Below, in pieces: positions 1-5,691 of a stretch of DNA of 9,904 nt (positions within the stretch are counted from its first letter, which is position 1; each line of letters begins with the position of its first letter). This stretch comes from Pseudomonadota bacterium (GTDB lineage: Bacteria > Pseudomonadota > Alphaproteobacteria > Rhizobiales > Methyloligellaceae): the NCBI GenBank assembly GCA_022567275.1, contig JADFHH010000033.1, forward strand, positions 1 to 9,904, read 5' to 3'. A model generated the notes under the pieces. The model was not told the DNA's origin and did not search any database. It saw nothing but the letters and a program-made list of their open reading frames with translations. A program made the position numbers and the translations under genes.

Positions 1-631
1 GAGTGAGGCTCATGCCGTGCTCCTGCGGGAGTTCGGCCAGCAGATGGAGAATTTGCGCCGGGATTGTCACAGCCAGTGCGGTCGTGGGTTCATCGGCCAG
101 GATCAGGTCCGGCTCGCACATCAGGCTCATGGCTATCATCACCCTCTGGCGCAGGCCGCCCGAGAGCTGGTGGGGATACTGGCCCAACCGGTCGCGGGCG
201 CCGGATATTCCGACTCTTTCGAGCAGGAAAACGGCCCGGTCGCGCGCCTCGGCGGTGGTGACGGCGCGGTGCCTCAGCAGCGCTTCTTCAAGCTGGTTGC
301 CACTGGTATAGGCCGGATTGAGCGACGCCATAGGCTCCCGGAATATCATTGCAATACGATTGCCGCGCAGATCGGACATCGCCCGTTCATTGAGATTTAA
401 AATGTCCTTTCCGTCTAGCTCGAGCCGGGTTGCGGTGCGCAATGCGGTTTTGGGCAGGAGGTTCATCAAAGACAGCGCGGTAATCGTTTTGCCGCAACCC
501 GATTCACCGACGATGCAGAGCATCTCGCCCTTGTCGACGTGAAAACTCACCCCCTGCACGGCATGCAGAACGCCGGAGGGCACACGGATGCCGACCGCAA
601 GATTTTCGACTGTCAGAATACGCTCCGCCAC
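1..631 (-). CDS. Dpp/Opp-type ABC transporter ATP-binding protein (partial, C-terminus beyond window)
   Basis: Cytoplasmic ATPase that would power the importer encoded by the next three genes upstream. 210 codons are visible; the rest of this roughly 320-residue family, including the H-loop and the C-terminal oligopeptide-transporter extension, lies outside the window. Seen: Walker A GESGCGKT (residues 42-49), signature LSGGLRQR (156-163), Walker B LILADE (176-181). The start is a GTG at 631, 19 nt after the stop of the permease gene; the nearby ATG at 647 is followed at once by an in-frame stop, and the Shine-Dalgarno sequence is weak. Oddities: the Q-loop, normally IFQEPM, reads IFREPM (Arg98), and the D-loop, normally ALDV, reads ALAV (Ala187). 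Two further positions where DppD relatives usually carry Gln are Pro191 and Pro202. These could mark a decaying or divergent subunit, or base errors. Family assignment is firm; activity is uncertain. Confidence 0.9.
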   Translation of the reverse strand, partial: MAERILTVENLAVGIRVPSGVLHAVQGVSFHVDKGEMLCIVGESGCGKTITALSLMNLLPKTALRTATRLELDGKDILNLNERAMSDLRGNRIAMIFREPMASLNPAYTSGNQLEEALLRHRAVTTAEARDRAVFLLERVGISGARDRLGQYPHQLSGGLRQRVMIAMSLMCEPDLILADEPTTALAVTIPAQILHLLAELPQEHGMSLT

Positions 632-650
632 TGGTTTATCGCCCCATGCT

Positions 651-1571
651 CTAGTTCCGGTTATCCGGCGCGGTAACATCGCGGACGCCGTCACCGAGCA
701 GGTTGATTGCAAGCACCAGCGCAAAAATCGCCGCTCCCGGAATGGTGATGAGCCAGGCGTCGAAGAACATGAGGCCCTTGGCTTCTGCGACCATGAGGCC
801 CCAGCTCGGCTCCGGCGGCTGGACGCCCAGCCCGAGGAAGGAGAGTGCCGCCTCCAGCAGAATCGCATGCGCCATTTCCAGCGTCGCGACGACGATCAGA
901 TGATTGGCGATATTCGGCATGATTTCGCTCAAGATGATACGCGTCGTGGAACACCCCAATGCCTGTGCTGCGGAGACGAATTCCAGAGATCGGATTTGCT
1001 GCGTGGCGCTGCGCATTACGACGGCGAACCGGTCCCATATAAGAAGGCCCAGAACCCAGATCACGACGTTCAGCGAAGAGCCGATGAGCGATACGACAGC
1101 CAGCGCGACCAGGACCACCGGCAGCGACAGGCGCGTCGTGAGGATGAAATTGACCACCATATCGACACGGCCGCCGAAATATCCCGCCAGAACGCCAAGC
1201 GTCGTGCCGATGATGCCTGAGATAATCATCGCCGCGAAACCGATGAACAGCGATATCCGCGCCCCGTAAAACAGGCGGGTGAGATAGTCGCGCCCCAAGG
1301 CGTCGGTTCCCAGCGGATGGTCCCACGTCGCCTTGGGAGCATCGTGCCAGATTGGCGGAATGAGCTTGCGCGACAGAACCTGGTCGTAAGGATCGCCCGG
1401 CGAAATCACGCTTGCGAACACCGCCGCGAAGACGATTGCCAGGAGCACGGCCGCGCCAATGATAAGCCCGGCATGGCCAAAAATGCGCCGGCGCAACTGG
1501 GTGCCTGGCGATGGTTCGAGAATTTCTTCCGCCGTTGGAATGCCGGCACGGGCGAGCGAAACTTCTGCCAT
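651..1571 (-). CDS. DppC-type ABC transporter permease
   Basis: Inner-membrane permease of a dipeptide/oligopeptide/nickel-type importer, which pairs with the DppB-like protein to form the translocation channel. The product has 306 residues, normal for the family. Seen: a cytoplasmic N-terminal arm of about 30 residues, a first membrane helix near 33-55, the family block HPLGTDALGRDYLTRL (85-100), the EAA coupling loop SAAQALGCSTTRIILSEIMP (200-219) that docks on the ATPase, and ALSFLGLGVQPPEPSWG (242-258) before the last helix. It ends with the family-typical NLLGDGVRDV. The ATG at 1571 lies one base after the stop of the upstream permease gene, with AGGGTGA about eight bases before it inside that gene, so translation is probably coupled. 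The ligand cannot be told from the sequence. Confidence 0.95.
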   Translation of the reverse strand: MAEVSLARAGIPTAEEILEPSPGTQLRRRIFGHAGLIIGAAVLLAIVFAAVFASVISPGDPYDQVLSRKLIPPIWHDAPKATWDHPLGTDALGRDYLTRLFYGARISLFIGFAAMIISGIIGTTLGVLAGYFGGRVDMVVNFILTTRLSLPVVLVALAVVSLIGSSLNVVIWVLGLLIWDRFAVVMRSATQQIRSLEFVSAAQALGCSTTRIILSEIMPNIANHLIVVATLEMAHAILLEAALSFLGLGVQPPEPSWGLMVAEAKGLMFFDAWLITIPGAAIFALVLAINLLGDGVRDVTAPDNRN

Positions 1572-1572
1572 G

Positions 1573-2490
1573 TCAGCTCACCCTGATGCGCGGATCGAGG
1601 AAGGCGTTCAGCAGATCGGCCAGCAGCGTGAGCACGATATAGAACACCGACAGCACCAGCACGATCGCCTGCATCATCGGCAGATCGGCGCGTTGAATGG
1701 ACTCCCAGGCGAGATAGCCGAGCCCGTTGATCGCGAATATGGTCTCGATCACGATGGAGCCGCCGAGCATGAAACCGAACTGTACGGCGGTGAGCGAAAC
1801 CACGGGCAGAATTGCGTTGCGAAGCGCATGCTTGAACAGCACGCGCATGGGCCGCAGCCCCTTGGCGCGCGCGGTGCGGATATAGTCGGATGCGAGAACT
1901 TCCAGCATCCCCGCGCGCGTCAGGCGCATGACACCGGGCGTTACATAATAGCCGAGCGCGATTGCCGGCATGACGAAGTTCTTCCAGCTGTCCGTCCCGG
2001 TTATGGGCAACAGCCGCCAGTTGATGCCGAACCAGAGCATCATCGTCAGCGCGAACCAGAAACTTGGCATCGCCTGCCCGATGACGGCGATCGACAGCGC
2101 GAGACGGTCGATCAGGGAGTTGGGCCGGATCGCGGCGAGCACGCCAAGCGGGATAGAGAGAAGCAGCGCGAAGGTAATAGCGCTGGCGCCGAGCAGCATC
2201 GTTGTTGGCAGACGGTCGAAAATGACGTTCGCCGCATCTTCGTTGAGATAGTGGGAGCGTCCGAAGTCGCCCTGCACGGCGCGAAACAGCCAGTCGAGAT
2301 ACTGGACCATGATGGGCCGGTCATAGCCATAAATCTTGCGGATAAGTTCGATGTCTTCCTGCGAGGCCGACTCAGGCGCCAGCGCCATAGCAGGATCCCC
2401 GGGCAGATAGACCATGGAGAATGTGATGAGCGAAACGGTGAGAGCAACGAGTAGCGCCACGCCCAGCCGCTTCAAAGCGTATGCCAACAT
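1573..2490 (-). CDS. DppB-type ABC transporter permease
   Basis: First inner-membrane permease of the importer, 305 residues, full length for the family. Seen: an N-terminal helix (about 9-29) ending in the conserved LPGDPA, the periplasmic DYGRS-like block QGDFGRS (73-79), a helix starting MPSFWFAL (141-148), and the EAA loop DYIRTARAKGLRPMRVLFK (202-220). IETIFAINGLGYLAWESI (248-265) and the C-terminal LADLLNAFLDPRIR are also typical. Six membrane helices are expected. The ATG at 2490 comes 27 nt after a strong RNA hairpin that separates this gene from the binding-protein gene, and a GGGG run about ten bases upstream can serve as a modest ribosome binding site. It belongs to the same operon as its two neighbours. 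Confidence 0.95.
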   Translation of the reverse strand: MLAYALKRLGVALLVALTVSLITFSMVYLPGDPAMALAPESASQEDIELIRKIYGYDRPIMVQYLDWLFRAVQGDFGRSHYLNEDAANVIFDRLPTTMLLGASAITFALLLSIPLGVLAAIRPNSLIDRLALSIAVIGQAMPSFWFALTMMLWFGINWRLLPITGTDSWKNFVMPAIALGYYVTPGVMRLTRAGMLEVLASDYIRTARAKGLRPMRVLFKHALRNAILPVVSLTAVQFGFMLGGSIVIETIFAINGLGYLAWESIQRADLPMMQAIVLVLSVFYIVLTLLADLLNAFLDPRIRVS

Positions 2491-2517
2491 CGCCAGCTGC
2501 CCCGGAATATAGATGCA

Positions 2518-2547
2518 TTCCGGCCCGGCGCATATGCCGGACCGGAA
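2518..2547 (-). promoter_or_regulatory. Intercistronic hairpin between binding-protein and permease genes
   Basis: In the minus-strand transcript TTCCGG-T-CCGGC pairs with GCCGG-G-CCGGAA across a six-base loop ATATGC. This gives a 12-bp stem with a single G-U wobble. It starts 26 nt after the binding-protein stop codon and is not followed by a T-run, so it is not a classical terminator. In many solute-binding-protein operons such hairpins protect the upstream message and limit read-through, so that binding protein exceeds permease; that role is inferred here. Confidence 0.7.
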
Positions 2548-2573
2548 CGCTTTGGTGTCTTAAAATCAGCCGG

Positions 2574-4112
2574 TTATTTCCACTTGGCGCTGTAGAAACG
2601 CGGGATTTCATCCGGCGTGGTCTTAAAGTCCAGGTCCTTGGAGAAAACGTAGTATTTGGCGTAGGTGAACATCGGCAGCCAATACAGCTCGCCTGCAATC
2701 TTGCTCATCGCCTTTTTGTACAGTGCTTTACGCTTCTCCGGATCGGTGGTCGTACCTGCCTCCTGGATGGCCTTGATCACTTCGGGGTCATTGGCGGGAT
2801 CATCCTTGCCGCCAACGAAGAACACGCCCGTGATCGCCGAGGCATCGGGGATCGAGTTCGAGCCCCAGGTCATGTGATGCATTGCCGTCTGGCCCTTCCA
2901 GGCCAGATCGCGCAGGGCGCGGTATGTCATGAAGTTCAGTTTCGCCTTGATGCCGACATTGGCAAGATAACCGATCACCGCCTCGGTAAATTCACGCTGG
3001 CGGTAGGCGTAGATCTCGGTCTCGAATCCGTTGGGATAACCCGCGTCAGCGAGCAGCTTCTTGGCTTTTGCCGGATCGTAATTCCATTTGGGAACATCGT
3101 TCGTGCAGCCGAACTGGTCCGGGTGGCAGGGCGAGTTGATGACCACAGATGCCGGGCCGACCATATTTTTGGTAATAGCTTCACGGTTGATCGCGTGGGC
3201 AACAGCCATGCGGACTCTCTTGTCCTTGAACTGCTTGCTTGGGGACGAGCCATCCACATCGAAGGCGATATAGGAAACACGCATGGTCTTGGCGTTCTCG
3301 ACCGTCACCTTACCCTGAGCCTGAAGCCGCTCGGCCTGGTCTTTTGGCACGTCCCAGATCCAGTCCAGACCGCCGGTCAGCAATTCCGCGATCTGCGTGT
3401 TCATTTCCTTGATCGTGCGGAATTTTACCTTGCCGATCGTCGGCTTGCCCTTGGCGCCGCCAAAATAGTTGCTGTTCTTTTCCCACAGGACGTAATCGCC
3501 GGACTTGACCTCGACTAACTTGTAGGGACCGGTGCCATTGGCTTTCACCGAGCCGTAATCCTTCTTGCCGTCCTTCTTTATCGGTGCGTTGTCATAATGC
3601 CCGTCCGAGATCATGAAAACCGCGCCGGCCAGATAGGCGATCGCTGCCGGAAACGGCTTGTGAAGATTGATCTGGACCTTGTGCGAGCCAAGCTTCTTGG
3701 CGTCCTTCATGAACTTGACATTCGAATAGGTGAGAACGCCATTGGCCTTGTTGGCGACATGGTTGATCGTGTAGACGACATCGTCCGCGTCAAATGCGGA
3801 CCCATCGTGAAACTTAACGTCGGTACGAAGTTCCACGATCAGCGTGACGTTGTCCTTCCACTCCCATTTGGTGGCGAGCAACGGCTTGTATTCGCCGGTC
3901 TTTAGATCGCGAAACATCAGGCCGTCCCAGCCGAGATGGCCCATGACCACGAGTTCACGCGTACGATTGTAATAAGTATCGACGACGCTGACCTCGCGGT
4001 CCGTAGACCAGTTCAGCGTGTCGTCCGACTTGCCGGCCTGTACGGGGCCAACGGCGAGGCCAAAAGCCGCCGCCAGGGCTGCGGTGCAAATAAACGGATA
4101 TCTCTTAATCAC
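2574..4112 (-). CDS. Periplasmic substrate-binding protein, SBP_bac_5 (DppA/OppA) family
   Basis: Ligand-capturing component of the importer, 512 residues, in the normal 500-540 range. Seen: a Sec signal peptide (basic MIKR, hydrophobic 8-22, cleavage predicted after VQA at residue 26). There is no lipobox Cys at the cleavage site, so it should be a soluble periplasmic protein. The family signature covers residues 77-118, including LLATKWEW and TDVKFHDGSAFDADDVVYTI. The C-terminus carries the usual LPMFTYAKYYVFSKDLDF block. The start is a GTG at 4112 with an excellent Shine-Dalgarno AGGAGG (4123-4118) five bases upstream. It is the first gene of the operon, divergent from the IclR regulator. 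Family members bind peptides, opines, nickel chelates, glutathione or sugars; the ligand cannot be assigned from sequence reading alone. Confidence 0.95.
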   Translation of the reverse strand: MIKRYPFICTAALAAAFGLAVGPVQAGKSDDTLNWSTDREVSVVDTYYNRTRELVVMGHLGWDGLMFRDLKTGEYKPLLATKWEWKDNVTLIVELRTDVKFHDGSAFDADDVVYTINHVANKANGVLTYSNVKFMKDAKKLGSHKVQINLHKPFPAAIAYLAGAVFMISDGHYDNAPIKKDGKKDYGSVKANGTGPYKLVEVKSGDYVLWEKNSNYFGGAKGKPTIGKVKFRTIKEMNTQIAELLTGGLDWIWDVPKDQAERLQAQGKVTVENAKTMRVSYIAFDVDGSSPSKQFKDKRVRMAVAHAINREAITKNMVGPASVVINSPCHPDQFGCTNDVPKWNYDPAKAKKLLADAGYPNGFETEIYAYRQREFTEAVIGYLANVGIKAKLNFMTYRALRDLAWKGQTAMHHMTWGSNSIPDASAITGVFFVGGKDDPANDPEVIKAIQEAGTTTDPEKRKALYKKAMSKIAGELYWLPMFTYAKYYVFSKDLDFKTTPDEIPRFYSAKWK

Positions 4113-4117
4113 TGTTT

Positions 4118-4123
4118 CCTCCT
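4118..4123 (-). promoter_or_regulatory. Strong ribosome binding site for the substrate-binding protein gene
   Basis: AGGAGG on the minus strand, five bases before the GTG at 4112. It settles the non-ATG start and is much better than the sites in front of the permease and ATPase genes. This fits the high expression expected of a binding protein. Confidence 0.8.
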
Positions 4124-4174
4124 GTTACATGATGACTCATGCGCATAACGCACACGAATGCACAGACACGTTGT

Positions 4175-4180
4175 TGTCAA
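4175..4180 (-). promoter_or_regulatory. Candidate -35 element for the transporter operon
   Basis: A perfect TTGACA reads on the minus strand 63-68 bases upstream of the binding-protein start. No convincing -10 hexamer follows at 16-18 bases, so this is only a candidate. The alphaproteobacterial -10 is often weakly conserved. Confidence 0.25.
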
Positions 4181-4233
4181 ACCGGATTTTGTGCCGGGGA
4201 TTGAGAAACCGGGCGGTGCGAGGGTTCAGCAGC

Positions 4234-4253
4234 AGCAGGACAAAAATCCTGCT
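4234..4253. promoter_or_regulatory. Inverted repeat AGCAGGA-N6-TCCTGCT in the divergent regulatory region
   Basis: Perfect 7-bp arms with a six-base AT-rich spacer (CAAAAA). It lies between the divergent regulator and transporter genes, 54 bases upstream of the candidate -35. It could be an operator for the adjacent IclR protein or another regulator, or simply a transcript hairpin. The binding role is inferred. Confidence 0.4.
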
Positions 4254-4314
4254 TCCGCCGTCCGATAGCCCACCTCCAAACCGATGCGACATGAACACAC
4301 TCAACCGGTCATCT

Positions 4315-4333
4315 TGTATTATTATTTAATACA
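4315..4333. promoter_or_regulatory. 19-bp AT-rich palindrome TGTATTA-N5-TAATACA, candidate IclR operator
   Basis: Perfect 7-bp arms around a five-base centre (TTATT), 58 bases before the preferred start of the IclR gene. IclR-family proteins bind palindromes of about this size close to their own and the divergent promoter, which makes this the best autoregulatory site in the window. The AT-richness also suits a promoter region, so some of the symmetry could be chance. Confidence 0.45.
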
Positions 4334-4391
4334 TGTTGTTATGTTTCAATAGAGTATAGAGTGCTTGCTTCATGGTCAAGTGAGATATGAA

Positions 4392-5213
4392 ATGATTGTG
4401 GACCGCAACAGGACAGCTGCGCGCAGACGCCCTGACACATTGTTCGTGGGCTCGGTCGAAAAAGGGTTTGCCGTGCTCCACGCCTTCCGTACAGGGCAGC
4501 GCGAACTGGGCCTGCGCGATCTGAGCCTGTCGCAGATTTCGCAGATATCCGGCCTCGACAAGAGCGCCTCCCAGCGGTTCACCAACACACTTGTTGAGCT
4601 TGGTTATCTGGAAAAGGACCAGCGTACGCGCCGCTACCGGCCGGCTCTTGGACTGATCGGCTTCTATTACACCTACATGATCAGCAACCCGCTGGCCGAG
4701 ATCGCCATGCCGCGGCTGATCGAAGCGAGTCAGGCGCATGGCACAACGGTCAATCTGTGTGAACCGGTCGGCACAGACATCATCTACACAATCAGGGTGC
4801 CGCATCAGAAAGCCTTCTTTCGCGCGACAATTCCCGGCCGCCGCATGCCGGCATTCTGCACCGCGCCCGGACTGGTGATCCTGGCCAACCGTACCGAAGA
4901 AGAAGCCGAAACCATCCTTGCCTCTTCTGATTTCGAGCCGATGACCGAGTGGACCATTACCGACCCGAAGGCCGTGCGCAAGCGGATCGAGAAAGCGCGG
5001 CGCGAGGGTTACTGCATCAGCGTCCAGCAATCCCTGACCCATGAAATCAGCACCGCGGCTCCTGTGCTTGACAGCGAAGGACGTGCCTTTGCCGCCGTAC
5101 AGGTGCCCGTCTATATGCCGGAATGGACCACCGGCATGGTGGAAGAAAAGATCGTCCCTTTCGTTATCGAGACGGCGCGAGCGATCTCCGGCTCCTATTT
5201 TATCGAAAGTTGA
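4392..5213 (+). CDS. IclR-family transcriptional regulator
   Basis: DNA-binding regulator transcribed away from the transporter operon, which it probably controls together with itself. With the ATG at 4392 the product has 273 residues; the frame is open back to a TTG at 4365 (282 residues), but the ATG is preferred although its ribosome binding site is weak. Seen: an N-terminal winged helix-turn-helix (about 19-85) with LSLSQISQISGLDKSASQRF, a recognition-helix pattern usual for IclR, and a wing ending RRYRPALGL. A C-terminal effector domain (about 100-273) follows, with TVNLCEPVGTDIIYTIRVP, the block RRMPAFCTAPGLVILA, and the late motif GYCISVQQSLTHEISTAAPV. The effector domain of this family binds small organic acids or aromatics. 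The ligand here is unknown and may be the imported compound. Confidence 0.93.
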   Translation: MIVDRNRTAARRRPDTLFVGSVEKGFAVLHAFRTGQRELGLRDLSLSQISQISGLDKSASQRFTNTLVELGYLEKDQRTRRYRPALGLIGFYYTYMISNPLAEIAMPRLIEASQAHGTTVNLCEPVGTDIIYTIRVPHQKAFFRATIPGRRMPAFCTAPGLVILANRTEEEAETILASSDFEPMTEWTITDPKAVRKRIEKARREGYCISVQQSLTHEISTAAPVLDSEGRAFAAVQVPVYMPEWTTGMVEEKIVPFVIETARAISGSYFIES

Positions 5214-5272
5214 GGGGCTTCACGCCGATATGCACGCCCTGGGAGATGAGACGATACGCGAGACCGGCAGCC

Positions 5273-5320
5273 GGGCGCTCGCTGTTGTGGCTCATGGGTG
5301 AGACCTCAACAGGAGCGCCC
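5273..5320 (+). ncRNA. Long imperfect hairpin, possible structured RNA or terminator downstream of the IclR gene
   Basis: GGGCGCTC-g-CTGTTG pairs with CAACAG-GAGCGCCC, 14 bp with one bulged G. The enclosed part continues the stem: GG with CC and CTCA with TGAG, capped by TGGG, with one T-T mismatch and one bulged A. That makes about 20 bp in 48 nt. It begins 60 nt after the IclR stop and is followed by only three T residues. It could terminate the IclR message, or it may be a remnant of a mobile-element RNA or recombination region, since a truncated recombinase follows. The pairing is seen; the role is inferred. Confidence 0.5.
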
Positions 5321-5363
5321 TTTCAGTACCCAAGCCTAATCCAGTGGAGAGAAGACCATGCCA

Positions 5364-5393
5364 GGCACTTGTGCCGATGATGCTTTGGAAAGC
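5364..5393. repeat. Two adjacent short palindromes in the intergenic scar
   Basis: GGCAC-TT-GTGCC (5364-5375) and GCTTT-GG-AAAGC (5382-5393) lie six bases apart. The octamer AAGCCTAA occurs at 5332-5339 and again at 5390-5397, and CTAA words recur at 5394, 5405 and 5414. Together with the hairpins on either side they make the region unusually rich in symmetry. No protein frame here is convincing and no tRNA is visible. Confidence 0.4.
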
Positions 5394-5432
5394 CTAACGC
5401 GGAGCTAACGGTGCTAAATTCTCAAACCAGGT

Positions 5433-5456
5433 GCACCGCCTTAGAAGGCGTGGTGC
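5433..5456 (+). promoter_or_regulatory. Hairpin immediately before the recombinase start codon
   Basis: GCAC-CGCCTT pairs with AAGGCG-(TG)-GTGC across a two-base turn and ends one base before the ATG at 5458. It covers the only AAGG-like ribosome binding sequence, so it could have limited translation of the recombinase. The loop is very short, so a cruciform or protein-binding role is equally possible. Confidence 0.35.
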
Positions 5457-5457
5457 G

Positions 5458-5679
5458 ATGGGCAAGCGATGCGGGGGCATCTGGTACAATTACAAGCGTG
5501 TGCCGGTATATGCGCGGCGCTTTGATGCGCGCCGGCATGGTTACATTCCACTCGACACCACAGACGAGCAAGAGGCCCAGCGCCGCAAGGGCCGCGCGCA
5601 TACCCGGTTGGAGGCCTACTGGAAAGCCTTACTGAAAGGCGAGGAGGGCGATGCGGATGGCCGGTTCCAAGATTATTGA
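5458..5679 (+). pseudogene. N-terminal fragment of a phage/island-type tyrosine recombinase
   Basis: A 73-residue frame. IWYNYKRVPVYARRFDARR (8-26), IPLDTTDEQEAQRR (30-43) and LEAYWKALLKGEEGDAD (51-67) resemble the first 70 or so residues of alphaproteobacterial site-specific integrases. In these a 'Y.KRVP..FA..D.R...SL.T.D...A' block precedes a helix with 'YW.AL', and the frame then continues to the SAM-like and catalytic domains. Here a TGA stop follows RFQDY, and just 12 bases later the stop codon of the convergent ThDP enzyme gene is reached. None of the catalytic R-H-R-Y residues can be present. I read it as a recombinase truncated by a rearrangement. The assignment rests on pattern memory. 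An unrelated small protein is the alternative, and a GTG at 5431 would add nine residues. Confidence 0.5.
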
Positions 5680-5691
5680 GCGGCTTGACCC

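Noticed and set aside
588..1220. Open frame of 210 codons on the plus strand opposite the DppC gene
   Set aside because: Low-complexity charged product without recognisable motifs, lying over an intact permease gene.
1459..2454. Long open frame of 331 codons on the plus strand opposite the DppB gene
   Set aside because: The product is rich in Arg, His, Glu and Gln with no domain pattern, and the opposite strand codes for a clear permease. It is an antisense by-product of GC-rich codon use.
2481..3518. Open frame of 345 codons on the plus strand opposite the binding-protein gene
   Set aside because: No motif or signal was recognised, and the minus strand holds a full-length SBP_bac_5 protein with signal peptide and ribosome binding site.
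4365..4391. TTG start for the IclR regulator
   Set aside because: It adds nine residues that do not look like family sequence and has no Shine-Dalgarno site. The ATG at 4392 is simpler, though not proven.
5214..5457. tRNA or tmRNA gene as the attachment site of the recombinase
   Set aside because: The small hairpins do not assemble into a cloverleaf, and there is no convincing T-arm or CCA-adjacent acceptor stem.
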